Source: CADCTQ01 sp963844325 (lineage in GTDB: Bacteria; Bacteroidota; Bacteroidia; Cytophagales; 172606-1). Taken from it: a DNA stretch of 64,000 bases. The position numbers and the translations under genes are program-made. Of the stretch, positions 51,493 through 60,269 are shown piece after piece (position 1 is the stretch's first letter; every line of letters begins with the position of its first letter). The stretch is taken from positions 5,704,001-5,768,000 of the forward strand of contig CAWJNV010000002.1 in NCBI GenBank assembly GCA_963844325.1, given 5' to 3'. The notes below the pieces were generated by a model, which saw only the letters and a program-made list of their open reading frames with translations, ran no database searches and was not told where the DNA came from.

Positions 51493-51819
51493 ATGTCCGA
51501 CGAGATTGTAAAAAGATACTACAGCATCGGCGAGGTAGCCGAAATGTTCGCCGTCAACGCCTCCCTGCTCCGGCACTGGGAAACGGAGTTCGACACGATC
51601 CGCCCGAAGAAGAACCGGAAGGGCGAACGGCAGTACACCCAGAAGGACGTGGAAACGATCCGCCTGATCTACGGGCTGGTGAAGGACAAAGGGTTTACCC
51701 TGCAAGGGGCCAAGGACTTTATGAAGACCAAAAACCAGCAGGAGGCCGAAAAGGGGGCCATGATCGAGTCGCTGGAAAAACTGAAGGGCTTCCTGACGGA
51801 TTTGCGGAGCAAGCTGTAG
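51493..51819 (+). CDS. MerR family transcriptional regulator
   Basis: A 108-aa regulator with the MerR-type winged helix YYSIGEVAEMFAVNASLLRHW and ETEFDTIRPKKNRKGERQYT (about residues 9-50), followed by a helical region ending in a short coiled coil. It lacks an effector-binding C-terminal domain, so any ligand is unknown; such short MerR proteins are widespread in Bacteroidota. An in-frame TTG five codons upstream is less likely than the ATG at 51493. It follows the M23 peptidase gene, separated by a palindrome. Confidence 0.88.
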   Translation: MSDEIVKRYYSIGEVAEMFAVNASLLRHWETEFDTIRPKKNRKGERQYTQKDVETIRLIYGLVKDKGFTLQGAKDFMKTKNQQEAEKGAMIESLEKLKGFLTDLRSKL

Positions 51820-51851
51820 GTGTACTGAAAAATAGTTATCAGACAATAAAA

Positions 51852-51890
51852 AGACCCGCAGCCGGTACGGGGTACCAACTGCGGGCCGAC
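51852..51890. terminator. Bidirectional terminator between MerR gene and hypothetical gene
   Basis: Stem CCCGCAG / CTGCGGG enclosing an inner GGTAC / GTACC pair, located between convergent genes. T-rich ends are weak on one side. Confidence 0.6.
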
Positions 51891-51908
51891 TTGATATGTG
51901 TTGTCTGA

Positions 51909-52196
51909 TTAGTTGCTGCGGAAATTGTAGTTGCCCGAGTACTGGATCTGCAACCCTTCTTTGCCGATGTATTCCTTCAGTAAATCCGTGGCGTGCCGGT
52001 TGTTGAACACGAACAACATCTCCCGGTAGCTCAGTTCGCGTTGTACAGAGGCGTTGTACTTACGGTCCATCCGCTGGCAATATTTGTAGAGGGCAGTATT
52101 TTTATTGACCAATTCTTCCTTTTCCTTCTGTAACTGGGCAAGCATGGCTTCTAATTCCTGGATTTTCGAAACCATTTCTTGGGTGTTGATGATCAT
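51909..52196 (-). CDS. Short coiled-coil protein of unknown function
   Basis: A 95-aa protein; residues 5-40 form a strongly heptad-patterned coiled coil (MVSKIQELEAMLAQLQKEKE) followed by a conserved-looking C-terminus (ELSYREMLFVFNNRHATD). No family identified and no signal peptide. Convergent with the MerR gene. It stands alone. Confidence 0.6.
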   Translation of the reverse strand: MIINTQEMVSKIQELEAMLAQLQKEKEELVNKNTALYKYCQRMDRKYNASVQRELSYREMLFVFNNRHATDLLKEYIGKEGLQIQYSGNYNFRSN

Positions 52197-52357
52197 GGCA
52201 GCGGCGATTTATAGAGGAACAGTGATTAATTTCTATGGGGTAAAGGTCGGTAGATTTCCTTTCTTAATATTGCCGAAAAGCAGACATTGATTACATCTGA
52301 AAGTTTTTGGGGTCTAAGCCCGAAACGGACGCCAAAGCCGGCCCTGTTTTTTTTCGG

Positions 52358-52365
52358 TAGCTTTG
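52358..52365 (+). promoter_or_regulatory. Candidate -7 box for dprA
   Basis: TAGCTTTG matches TAnnTTTG and lies about 75 bases upstream of the dprA ATG. No good TTTG at -33; a partial match only. Confidence 0.3.
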
Positions 52366-52438
52366 CCAGGGGCAAAAAAGCCTATTTTCTGTCCACTTTT
52401 ACCCCTTTTACTCTCCAATCCGTACCCCGTCAGCGTGC

Positions 52439-53545
52439 ATGCAGGACGAAAAAATTTATAAAGTTGCCCTCAGTCTTACTTCGGGCGTCGGCGATGTGAT
52501 CACCCGGCACCTGATTAGTTACTGCGGATCAGCCCAGGCCGTCTTCAGAAGTCCCCGCGGAAAACTCTTGAAAATACCGGGCATTGGTCCTAAAACGGCC
52601 GATTCGCTGCTAGGCAAAAGTGCCTTGCTCCAGGCTGAGGAGCAGTGCCGCCTGGCCGAGCAGCGGGGCGTACGCCTGTTGTTCTACACCGACGCCGACT
52701 ATCCGGGGCGGCTCAAAGGCATTGCCGACGCTCCCGTGCTGCTGTACTGCCAGGGCAACGCCGACCTGAACGCCGCCAAAAGCGTGGGCATCGTGGGTAC
52801 GCGCAAGGCCACGCCCTACGGCAAAGAAATCACCGAAGCCCTGGTGGCCGACCTCAAACGCTACGCCTCCGTGATGGTGGTAAGCGGCCTGGCGTACGGC
52901 ATTGATATTACCGCCCACCGCGCCGCCCTCAAGCAAGGGGTACCCACCATCGGCGTGATGGCCAGCGGCATCGACATTGTGTACCCGGCCGCGCACAAGA
53001 ACACGGCGCACCAGATGCAGGAACTGGGCGGGCTGGTAACCGAATACCCGTTTGGCGCCAAGCCCGACGCGCCCCACTTCCCGGCCCGCAACCGCATCAT
53101 CGCGGCGCTGTCCGACGTGGTGATCGTGGTGGAGGCGGCCGAGCGGGGCGGCGCCCTCATTACGGCCGACATTGCCAACGGCTACAACCGCGACGTGATG
53201 GCCGTGCCGGGCAACCTGGGGCAGTCGCATTCGGAAGGCTGCAACGCCCTCATCAAAGACCACAAGGCCCACATCTATACGGGCATCAGTTCCCTGGAAG
53301 CACTCATGAACTGGCAGGAAGGCAACGCCGCCGCGGGCAAGCCGCCGCCCGAGTGGCCTGACGCGTCGCTCACGGAGGAAGAGAAACAGGTGGTGGTGCT
53401 GCTGCGGCACCAGAAAGAAATGCTCCTCGACGACCTGAGCTGGCAGTCGCAGATTGCGCTGGGCAAACTGGCCTCCCTGCTGCTGACGCTGGAACTGCGC
53501 GGCGTGGTAAAGGCCCTGCCCGGCAAACGCTTTACGCTGGTCTAA
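52439..53545 (+). CDS. dprA: DNA-processing protein DprA
   Basis: DprA protects incoming single-stranded DNA and loads RecA in transformation. The 368-aa protein has an N-terminal helix-hairpin-helix part (KIPGIGPKTADSLLGKSAL), the Rossmann-like core GIVGTRKATPYGKEIT with GLAYGIDITAHRAAL and GVMASGIDIVYPAAH, and a C-terminal winged helix (about residues 305-368) ending in FTLV. Length and order are normal. It is transcribed alone and followed by a strong terminator. Confidence 0.95.
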   Translation: MQDEKIYKVALSLTSGVGDVITRHLISYCGSAQAVFRSPRGKLLKIPGIGPKTADSLLGKSALLQAEEQCRLAEQRGVRLLFYTDADYPGRLKGIADAPVLLYCQGNADLNAAKSVGIVGTRKATPYGKEITEALVADLKRYASVMVVSGLAYGIDITAHRAALKQGVPTIGVMASGIDIVYPAAHKNTAHQMQELGGLVTEYPFGAKPDAPHFPARNRIIAALSDVVIVVEAAERGGALITADIANGYNRDVMAVPGNLGQSHSEGCNALIKDHKAHIYTGISSLEALMNWQEGNAAAGKPPPEWPDASLTEEEKQVVVLLRHQKEMLLDDLSWQSQIALGKLASLLLTLELRGVVKALPGKRFTLV

Positions 53546-53546
53546 A

Positions 53547-53584
53547 CAAAAAAAGCGCAAAACTTCCGTTTCGCGCTTTTTTTA
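53547..53584 (+). terminator. Rho-independent terminator after dprA
   Basis: Stem AAAAGCGCAAAAC / GTTTCGCGCTTTT with one mismatch, followed by T's. Confidence 0.85.
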
Positions 53585-53590
53585 TAAGAA

Positions 53591-53628
53591 GGTCATTAGT
53601 CATTGGTCATTTACGAATGACTAATGAC
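53591..53628. repeat. Short heptameric inverted repeat
   Basis: GGTCATTAGTCATT (53591-53604) and AATGACTAATGACC (53615-53628) are perfectly complementary with a 10-base loop; flanks repeat GGTCATT-like units. It lies between the dprA terminator and the cytochrome gene. Confidence 0.8.
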
Positions 53629-53649
53629 CAATTCACCATTGGCTGATGA

Positions 53650-54054
53650 CTACTTCTTCGCCAGGGAATTGATCCAGCCGGCAATTTTGAGGGCGTCTTC
53701 CTTGGGCACCTGCTTCATGGGGGCCATGGGCGGATAACCGGGCCAGTTGGCGGGCTTCGGTTCGTAGATCAGATTCACAATCTGCTGATTGGTGTATTTA
53801 CGCTTGGCAACGTCCACGTAGGCGGGGCCCACCAGCTTGGTGTCGGGCCGGTGGCAGGCCAGACAGGTGTATTTAGTCAACAGGGCATTTACGTCATCCG
53901 GCACTGCCACCGGTTTTGCCGTGCCCGAAGAAGATTTACTGGTAGATGCCGATTTGCTGGCGCTGCCAGACTTGGCGCCGGTTTGCCCGAAGGACAAGCC
54001 GGAGAAAAGCCCGAAAGCAACCAGCGTCAGAAACACAGAACGAAAAGTACGCAT
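53650..54054 (-). CDS. Class I cytochrome c
   Basis: A 134-aa exported monoheme cytochrome c. The signal peptide ends near ASGFGQ-like FSGLSFGQ; a Ser/Lys-rich linker (residues 30-46) is followed by the domain with heme-binding CLACH (about residue 63), PAYVDVAKRKY, and MAPM carrying the probable axial Met. Residues near the end form the C-terminal helix (EDALKIAGWINSLAKK). Partners are unknown; it stands apart from other respiratory genes. Confidence 0.88.
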   Translation of the reverse strand: MRTFRSVFLTLVAFGLFSGLSFGQTGAKSGSASKSASTSKSSSGTAKPVAVPDDVNALLTKYTCLACHRPDTKLVGPAYVDVAKRKYTNQQIVNLIYEPKPANWPGYPPMAPMKQVPKEDALKIAGWINSLAKK

Positions 54055-54223
54055 GGTATTTTTGTGATTAATAAATTGGGAATAGAATTAAAACCGGTTC
54101 GATTTAAACAAATACGAGGCCAAAATTGGTAATGTTTTGGAATAATATATAAAATGTGCCGATATTTTTTTCCGCTTAACCGCCTCGCCGCCGTATTTAA
54201 CCCCTCCATCCAGCGGAATCGGT

Positions 54224-54231
54224 TATTTTTG
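54224..54231 (+). promoter_or_regulatory. Candidate -7 box for the PafA-like gene
   Basis: TATTTTTG matches TAnnTTTG and lies 36 bases upstream of the ATG at 54267. No good -33 TTTG found. Confidence 0.3.
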
Positions 54232-54266
54232 CCTGCCACTACCCCAATCCTCATTCTCCATCAGAA

Positions 54267-55910
54267 ATGTACCGTTTCCTCTCTTCCGCGAGTATTCTCA
54301 TCGCCCTGGTGTTCTCCACGGGCCAGGAGCAACCGAAACCCAAAAAGAATGCCCTCCCCGACCGGCCCAAACTGGTGGTCGGCATCGTGGTAGACCAGAT
54401 GAGCTATGATTTCCTGGTGCGGTACCAGGGCAAGTTCGGCAGTGGCGGCTTCCGGCGGCTGCTCAACGGCGGCTACAACTGCGAGAACACGCACTATAAT
54501 TACGTACCTACCTATACCGCCCCGGGCCACGCTTCGGTGTACACGGGTTCGGTGCCGGCCATTCACGGCATCATCGGCAACGAATGGTACAACCGCACCA
54601 CCCGCAAGCCCCTCTATTGCACGGAAGATACGACGGTCGGGACAGTGGGCAGCACCTCGAAGGCCGGCCTCATGTCGCCGCGTAACCTGCTGGCAACCAC
54701 CATTACCGACCAGTTGCGGCTGGCCAGCCGGGAACAGTCGAAGGTGGTGGGCGTGGCCCTCAAGGACCGGGGCGCCATCCTGCCGGCCGGCCACCTGGCC
54801 AACGCCGCCTACTGGTTTGATTCATCCAGCGGCAACTGGATCACCAGCACGTACTACGCCAAAGACCTGCCCGGCTGGGTGCAGTCGTTCAACGACGAGA
54901 AGTTTCCCAACCAGTACCTCTCCCGGCAGTGGACACCCCTGGTGGCCACCAGCAAATACGCCGCCAGCAGCACCGGTGACGACCAGCCCTTCGAGAGTAC
55001 CCTGCCTGGGGAAAGCAAACCCGTCTTTCCGCATGACCTGCCGAAGATCCGGAAAGAAGACTACGAACTGCTCCGCTATACGCCCTACGGCAACACCCTG
55101 ACGAAAGACTTCGCCGTGGCGGCATTGCAGAACGAAAATCTGGGCAAAGGGGCCGGCACGGATTTCCTGGCCGTCAGCTTTTCGTCCACCGACTACGTGG
55201 GCCACGTGTTCGGGCCCTACTCGATGGAAGCTGAAGATACCTACCTGCGCCTTGACCGCGACCTGGCCGACCTGCTGGGATTCCTGGACCGCCACGTGGG
55301 CAAAAACAACCTGCTGGTGTTTCTCACGGCCGACCACGGCGTAGCGCCGGCACCCGGCCACGCCGCCACCCTGCGCGTTCCGGGCGGCGCCTTCAACGGC
55401 CGGCAGGTGGTTGACGACCTCAAAACGCAGTTGCAGGCGGCCTTCGGCCCCGGGGAGTGGATTGAGCATTATTCGAACCAGCAGCTTTTCCTCAACCACG
55501 GGTTGTTGCGGGAAAAAAAACTCGACGTAGCCGCCCTGTACCCGACCATCCGGGCCGCGCTGATGAAGCACAACGGCGTGAGCAACGTGCTGAACCTGCA
55601 CGCGTTGTCCGATGCCATGCTGCCCGACTACCAGCTCGGCCTGGTGCGCAACGGCCAGAACGGGCAACGGTCGGGCGACGTGATGGTGCTACTCCAGCCC
55701 GGCTGGATGGAAGGCCGGCCGCAGGGCAGCACGCACGGCAGCTTTTTCGCCTACGACACGCACGTGCCCCTGTTGTGGTACGGCTGGAAGATCAAGCCGG
55801 GCCGCTCGGCCGAACGCAACGCCATTACCGACATTGCCCCTACCCTGGCCAACCTGCTCGGCCTGCTCGAACCCAACGGCAGCATCGGCAACGTGATCCG
55901 GTTCGAGTAG
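54267..55910 (+). CDS. Alkaline phosphatase family protein (PafA-like)
   Basis: A 547-aa exported phosphatase. After a signal peptide (to about residue 20), the core begins with KLVVGIVVDQMSYDFL, where the Asp is a metal ligand. The nucleophile Thr is in VPTYTAPGHASVYTG (about residue 90). Later metal-site parts include SFSSTDYVGHVFGPYS and TADHGVAPAPGH. These are typical of PafA, the calcium-independent phosphatase of Bacteroidota that releases phosphate from organic esters in the periplasm. It is followed by an HsdR_N-type gene with a 68-bp gap. Confidence 0.9.
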   Translation: MYRFLSSASILIALVFSTGQEQPKPKKNALPDRPKLVVGIVVDQMSYDFLVRYQGKFGSGGFRRLLNGGYNCENTHYNYVPTYTAPGHASVYTGSVPAIHGIIGNEWYNRTTRKPLYCTEDTTVGTVGSTSKAGLMSPRNLLATTITDQLRLASREQSKVVGVALKDRGAILPAGHLANAAYWFDSSSGNWITSTYYAKDLPGWVQSFNDEKFPNQYLSRQWTPLVATSKYAASSTGDDQPFESTLPGESKPVFPHDLPKIRKEDYELLRYTPYGNTLTKDFAVAALQNENLGKGAGTDFLAVSFSSTDYVGHVFGPYSMEAEDTYLRLDRDLADLLGFLDRHVGKNNLLVFLTADHGVAPAPGHAATLRVPGGAFNGRQVVDDLKTQLQAAFGPGEWIEHYSNQQLFLNHGLLREKKLDVAALYPTIRAALMKHNGVSNVLNLHALSDAMLPDYQLGLVRNGQNGQRSGDVMVLLQPGWMEGRPQGSTHGSFFAYDTHVPLLWYGWKIKPGRSAERNAITDIAPTLANLLGLLEPNGSIGNVIRFE

Positions 55911-55978
55911 ACCGGCCGCCGCCGGGGGGACGTTGTGTTGATTTTTCATTTTCGATTGTCCATTTTCCATTTGCCCCC

Positions 55979-56452
55979 ATGCTGAACCTCAACCTGCCTC
56001 CTTACGCGCACAAAGTGATTCAGAAGGAGGGCAAGCTGTTCATTTTCGACGAGTTGCGGAAGAAATACGTGTTCCTGACCCCCGAAGAGTGGGTCCGGCA
56101 GCATTTCATTCACTTCCTGATGAGCCAGCACGGCTACCCCCGGGCCTTGATGAAAGTGGAAGGGGGCCTCTCCTACCACGGGTTGCCCAAACGCACCGAC
56201 CTGGTGGTATACGACCGGACCGGAAGTCCATTTGCGGTGGTGGAATGCAAAGACGTAGGGGTGCCGCTCACGCAGGAGGTGTTCGACCAGGCGGCCGGCT
56301 ACAACCAGGTGCTCAGGGCACCTTACCTCATGCTGGTGAACGGACTGGAATACCAGTGCTTCCGGCTGGATTTTACTACCGGAAGTTGCCTCCGCCTGGA
56401 AGACATTCCCGGGTGGGAAGAGGCGCAGGCGTTGCCCGGAAGCAATCCATAA
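55979..56452 (+). CDS. Solitary HsdR_N-type (type I restriction R-subunit N-terminal-like) nuclease domain protein
   Basis: A 157-aa protein matching the HSDR_N_2 family: PPYAHKVIQKEGKLFIFDEL at the start and the PD-(D/E)XK-type core RTDLVVYDRTGSPFAVVECK (about residues 78-97), with Asp80 and Glu95-Cys-Lys as probable metal ligands. It has no helicase or methylase partner nearby. Such orphan domains are frequent in Bacteroidota and their role is unknown; a DNA-cleaving activity is possible but not shown. It lies just after the PafA-like gene on the same strand. Confidence 0.8.
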   Translation: MLNLNLPPYAHKVIQKEGKLFIFDELRKKYVFLTPEEWVRQHFIHFLMSQHGYPRALMKVEGGLSYHGLPKRTDLVVYDRTGSPFAVVECKDVGVPLTQEVFDQAAGYNQVLRAPYLMLVNGLEYQCFRLDFTTGSCLRLEDIPGWEEAQALPGSNP

Positions 56453-56485
56453 AATGCGGACTGCGGCCGGAAAGGCGTGGTGCAA

Positions 56486-57607
56486 TTAAGCAGTAATGAG
56501 AACGGTTTGGGCGGCCGTCTCTGGTTGGCTTTGTACGCCGGACGAAGGGGTAAGGGTAATGTGGAAGCAGGTAAATTCATTGAGCCGGCTCGACACGGTG
56601 ATGTTGCCGTTCAGTTTCTCGATGGCCTTGCGCACCACGTACAAGCCCAGGCCATTCCCCTTCGAAGCTTCCGAACCCCGGTAGAACAGCGTAAATATCT
56701 CCGACAGGTTGGCTTCCGCGATCCCGATGCCGTTGTCGTGCACCGAGATGCCCACGGCGTTGCCCACCGGGCGTACTTCGACGCGGACCACGGGCTGCCG
56801 CCGGCCGTCCTTGCAGCGGAACACAATGGCGTTGTCGATCAGGTTCTTGAGGATAAAGGTGATGAGCTGCGGGTCGGACACCATGCGGATGCCCGGTTCC
56901 ACCACTACGTTGAACTGCACCTGTTCGGCGTAGTTGTGCACCAGCGAAGACTGCTGCACGCTTTCGAGGATTTCCTCAAAATTCACCTCGCCGGTTTCCG
57001 TAGACTCGTGGTTGATCGTGTTGATCATGAAGAACTTTTCCAGCATCGTGTCCATGTGAACGGCCGTGTCGTTGATCTTGCTGAAGAGGTACTTGGCCGT
57101 GTTCTCGTCGAAGCCCAGTTTGGATACTTCCACCAGGCCCATCAGCGTAGTGACGGGGCGGCGCAGGTCGTGCGACGACCGGTAGAGGAACATGTCCAGT
57201 TCGCAATTCACCTTGCTCAGCTTCAGCGTCCGCTCCTCCACGATGCTCTCCAGGTTGGCGTTGATGGCCATCAGTTCTTCGTTGGTCTGGTTCACCTGCT
57301 CCTGGATGAGTAACAGTTCCTGGCTTTTGCCGGCAATTTCCCGGTCCTTGCTATCCACGACCCGGCGGCGTTCGGCGGCCAGGTACAGGGTGCAGGCGGC
57401 GAAAAACACGCCGACGATCCAGCCGGCCCACCGCAGGGTGCGTCCTCCCGTCCCGGGGTCAGGGGTTTGGTTCGGGGCCGCGGCAGTTGCCGGAACGTTT
57501 CGGTGGGGGGGCTGGATTTCGGCCGTACGCAGGGCCTGGCAGTATGCTTCCGCATGCGCAATTGCAATTAAAGCCAGAAGCAATATGAGACAGTATAATT
57601 TTCTCAT
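56486..57607 (-). CDS. Sensor histidine kinase
   Basis: A 373-aa membrane kinase. A signal-like N-terminus (residues 1-24) and one membrane segment (about residues 62-80) frame a short Pro-rich outer part. Then comes a coiled coil, the HisKA H-box YRSSHDLRRPVTTLMG (about residue 145) and a HATPase domain (LITFILKNLIDNAIVF, VHDNGIGIAEANLSEIF, GNGLGLYVVRKAIEKLNG). There is no obvious cognate response regulator beside it. It is convergent with the HsdR_N-type gene and 33 bases separate the stops. Confidence 0.88.
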   Translation of the reverse strand: MRKLYCLILLLALIAIAHAEAYCQALRTAEIQPPHRNVPATAAAPNQTPDPGTGGRTLRWAGWIVGVFFAACTLYLAAERRRVVDSKDREIAGKSQELLLIQEQVNQTNEELMAINANLESIVEERTLKLSKVNCELDMFLYRSSHDLRRPVTTLMGLVEVSKLGFDENTAKYLFSKINDTAVHMDTMLEKFFMINTINHESTETGEVNFEEILESVQQSSLVHNYAEQVQFNVVVEPGIRMVSDPQLITFILKNLIDNAIVFRCKDGRRQPVVRVEVRPVGNAVGISVHDNGIGIAEANLSEIFTLFYRGSEASKGNGLGLYVVRKAIEKLNGNITVSSRLNEFTCFHITLTPSSGVQSQPETAAQTVLITA

Positions 57608-58038
57608 TCAAAACTCATTAAGCTTCGTAGAAAACAGGTCTTGAATATCCGCCTAATTTCAGAAAGATGGTAATGAGAATTCCGCAAGGCATGTATGATT
57701 TCATTTCGCGGTGTACAAATTTAAGGGTAGCCGACAAGCCTTTCTGCGCTTACCCGTAAATGTAAGGGGAGCAGGCAACTCCCCGCCCGGTTACCTTACC
57801 GGGTGAAGCCACGCAAGATAAAATACTGACAATCATCACTTTACTACTATCACCGCTGGCCGGCATGTTCGTACCAGCCGGGCCGGCATAAATCTTTTGT
57901 TCCCTTTTGGCGGGCACAAAAGATTTTCTCGAATTGTGAAACGGGTCCGCAGGCGGCGTGCGCCGTAAGTTCGGCGCCCCCAAAAAACAAAACGCCCGGT
58001 ACTCGTACGGGTACCGGGCGTCGGATATTGCATTATTT
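57608..58038. other. Intergenic region between histidine kinase and ald
   Basis: A 431-bp gap containing the promoter region of the kinase gene and the ald terminator (57992-58021). No gene, RNA or further repeat recognised. Confidence 0.5.
57992..58021 (-). terminator. Rho-independent terminator of ald
   Basis: ACGCCCGGTAC and GTACCGGGCGT form a perfect 11-bp stem; on the minus strand it is followed by a T-rich run, as expected for the ald transcript. Confidence 0.85.
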
Positions 58039-59169
58039 TTAGAGGGCGGGCACGCCTTCCAGGTACTCTTTTACGTTCACCAGCGGCAGGCCGAACGCAT
58101 CGGCCACGCCCTTGTACACCACGTCGCCCTGCACCACGTTGAGGCCCAGTTGCAGTTCGCGGACGTCGCGGCACGCCTGCTGCCAGCCCTTGTTAGCCAG
58201 TTGAAGGGCGTACGGCAGGGTAGCGTTGGTCAGTGCCAGCGTAGACGTGTAAGGCACGGCGCCCGGCATGTTGGCTACGCAGTAGTGCACCACGTCGTCG
58301 ATGATGTAAGTAGGATTTTCGTGGGTGGTGGGGGTACAGGTTTCAATGCAACCGCCCTGGTCCACGGCTACGTCCACCAGTACGGTGCCCGGCTTCATCG
58401 TTCTGAGCATGTCACGGGTGATCAGGTGCGGCGCCTTGGCGCCGGGAATCAGCACGGCGCCAATGATCAGGTCGGATACCTGCACCATTTCCCGGATGTT
58501 GTATTCGTTGGACATCATTGTATCCACGTTGGCCGGCATGACGTCTTCCAGGTAGCGCAGCCGCTGCAGGTTCACGTCCATGATGGTAACGTTGGCGCCC
58601 AGACCGGCGGCCATCTTGGCGGATTGCGCCCCCACAATGCCACCGCCCAGCACCAGTACGTTGGCGGGCTTTACCCCGGCCACGCCGCCCAGCAGGATGC
58701 CGCGGCCCCTCATCGGTTTTTCGAGGTACTTGGCACCTTCCTGCACCGCCATGCGTCCGGCCACTTCCGACATAGGCACCAGCAGGGGCAGGCTGCGGTC
58801 GGCCTTCTCTACCGTTTCGTAAGCCAGGCAAACGGCCCGGCGGGCAATCATGGCCCGGGTCAGTTCTTCCGAAGAGGCAAAGTGGAAATAGGTGAACAGC
58901 AGTTGTTTTTCTTTGATCAGTTCGTACTCGGCCCGGATCGGTTCTTTCACCTTAATGATCATGTCGGCCACTTTGTAGGTCTGCTCGATGGTAGGCAGCA
59001 CGGTAGCGCCAGCCTGGGTATACGTTTCGTCCGAAAAACCACTGCCCTCACCGGCCCCGCTCTGTACGTAAACAGTGTGCCCGTTCTTGCGCAGTTCGGC
59101 TACGCCGGCCGGTGTAACGGCAACGCGGTTTTCGTTGTTTTTAATCTCCTTCGGTACCCCGATAATCAT
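58039..59169 (-). CDS. ald: Alanine dehydrogenase
   Basis: NAD-dependent enzyme of 376 aa interconverting alanine with pyruvate and ammonia. It starts with MIIGVPKEIKNNENRVAVTP, carries the Lys of KVKEPI (about residue 74), the catalytic His/Asp region LFTYFHFASS, the Rossmann motif VLVLGGGIVGAQSAKMA (about 170), and QGGCIETCTPTTHENPTY. Length matches the family. The frame opens 31 codons farther upstream but the ATG at 59169 gives the conserved start. A TATATTTG box lies upstream. It is on the same strand as the moxR operon but separated from it by about 110 bases. Confidence 0.95.
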   Translation of the reverse strand: MIIGVPKEIKNNENRVAVTPAGVAELRKNGHTVYVQSGAGEGSGFSDETYTQAGATVLPTIEQTYKVADMIIKVKEPIRAEYELIKEKQLLFTYFHFASSEELTRAMIARRAVCLAYETVEKADRSLPLLVPMSEVAGRMAVQEGAKYLEKPMRGRGILLGGVAGVKPANVLVLGGGIVGAQSAKMAAGLGANVTIMDVNLQRLRYLEDVMPANVDTMMSNEYNIREMVQVSDLIIGAVLIPGAKAPHLITRDMLRTMKPGTVLVDVAVDQGGCIETCTPTTHENPTYIIDDVVHYCVANMPGAVPYTSTLALTNATLPYALQLANKGWQQACRDVRELQLGLNVVQGDVVYKGVADAFGLPLVNVKEYLEGVPAL

Positions 59170-59204
59170 GTGCTTAGAAAATGAGTTGATAATTTTTTGA
59201 CCTG

Positions 59205-59212
59205 CAAATATA
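59205..59212 (-). promoter_or_regulatory. Candidate -7 box for ald
   Basis: On the minus strand TATATTTG matches TAnnTTTG, 36 bases upstream of the ald ATG. No TTTG lies at the expected -33 distance. Confidence 0.35.
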
Positions 59213-59279
59213 GATAGAATTGCACTAGTCGAACGCCAGGCAAAAGCCCGCAGTTCCCACATCCGTAATAAAAGAGTTG

Positions 59280-60251
59280 TCAGCGAGGCACTTCCAATCC
59301 GTGAATGATCTGCGCAATGACCTCGTCGGGCCGCCCGCCTTCCATCTCCTTCTCGGGGGTCAGGATGATGCGGTGGCGCAGCACGGGCAGGGCCACCTGC
59401 CGGATGTCTTCGGGCGTTACGAAGTCGCGGCCCCGGATGGCGGCCAGGGCTTTGGCCCCGTTCATGATGGCCAGCGAGGCCCGCGGCGAGGCGCCCAGGT
59501 ACAACGCCGCGTCGCTGCGGGTGCGGCTTACCAGTTGGGCGATGTAGCGCAGCAGGGCCACGTCCACGTGGATTTCCTTCACCTTGCGCCGGTACTCGTC
59601 CATCTGCTCGGCGCTGAGCACGGGGGTTACTTCAGCAATGGGCTGCTGGCCCCGGCGTTCGTGGGCCTGTTGCAGGATGAGCAGTTCCTGGTCCACGGTG
59701 GGGTAGGTTACTTCGATCTTGAAGAGGAAACGGTCGAGCTGGGCTTCGGGCAGCCGGTAAGTGCCTTCCTGCTCCACCGGGTTCTGCGTAGCCAGCACCA
59801 TGAACGGGGCCGCCATCGGGTAGGTCACGCCGTCCATGGTCACCTGCCGTTCTTCCATCACCTCAAAGAGCGCCGCCTGCGTTTTGGCCGGCGACCGGTT
59901 GATCTCGTCGATGAGCACGAGGTTGGAAAACACGGGGCCGCGCCGGAACTCGAAATCCGTGCTTCTGGGGTTGAACACCGAGGTGCCCAGCACGTCGGAG
60001 GGCATCAGGTCGGGGGTGAACTGGATGCGCGAGAAACCCACCGAAATCGTACGGGCCAGCAGTTTGGCCGTCAGCGTTTTAGCCACCCCGGGCACGCCCT
60101 CAATGAGTACGTGGCCGTCGGCCAGGATGGCAGCCAGCAGCAACTCGATCATTTCTTCCTGGCCGACGATTACCTTGCCAACTTCTTTTTTCAAGGATTC
60201 GACCGCCTCCCGGAGCGGGGCCAGGTCAATCCGCGTAATGAACTCTTGCAT
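59280..60251 (-). CDS. MoxR-family AAA+ ATPase
   Basis: A 323-aa AAA+ chaperone-like ATPase. Walker A GVPGVAKTLTAK (about residues 55-66), Walker B VLIDEINR (about 117), sensor-1 MVLATQNPVEQEGTY (about 158) and the C-terminal lid (about 230-320). MoxR proteins help assemble or activate partner proteins, often VWA-domain complexes, but no VWA gene is in view. It is the last gene of the DUF4350-DUF4129-SpoIIM operon; the DUF58 gene often found after moxR is missing here. Confidence 0.92.
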   Translation of the reverse strand: MQEFITRIDLAPLREAVESLKKEVGKVIVGQEEMIELLLAAILADGHVLIEGVPGVAKTLTAKLLARTISVGFSRIQFTPDLMPSDVLGTSVFNPRSTDFEFRRGPVFSNLVLIDEINRSPAKTQAALFEVMEERQVTMDGVTYPMAAPFMVLATQNPVEQEGTYRLPEAQLDRFLFKIEVTYPTVDQELLILQQAHERRGQQPIAEVTPVLSAEQMDEYRRKVKEIHVDVALLRYIAQLVSRTRSDAALYLGASPRASLAIMNGAKALAAIRGRDFVTPEDIRQVALPVLRHRIILTPEKEMEGGRPDEVIAQIIHGLEVPR

Positions 60252-60269
60252 AAATGAGTGATGAATGAA

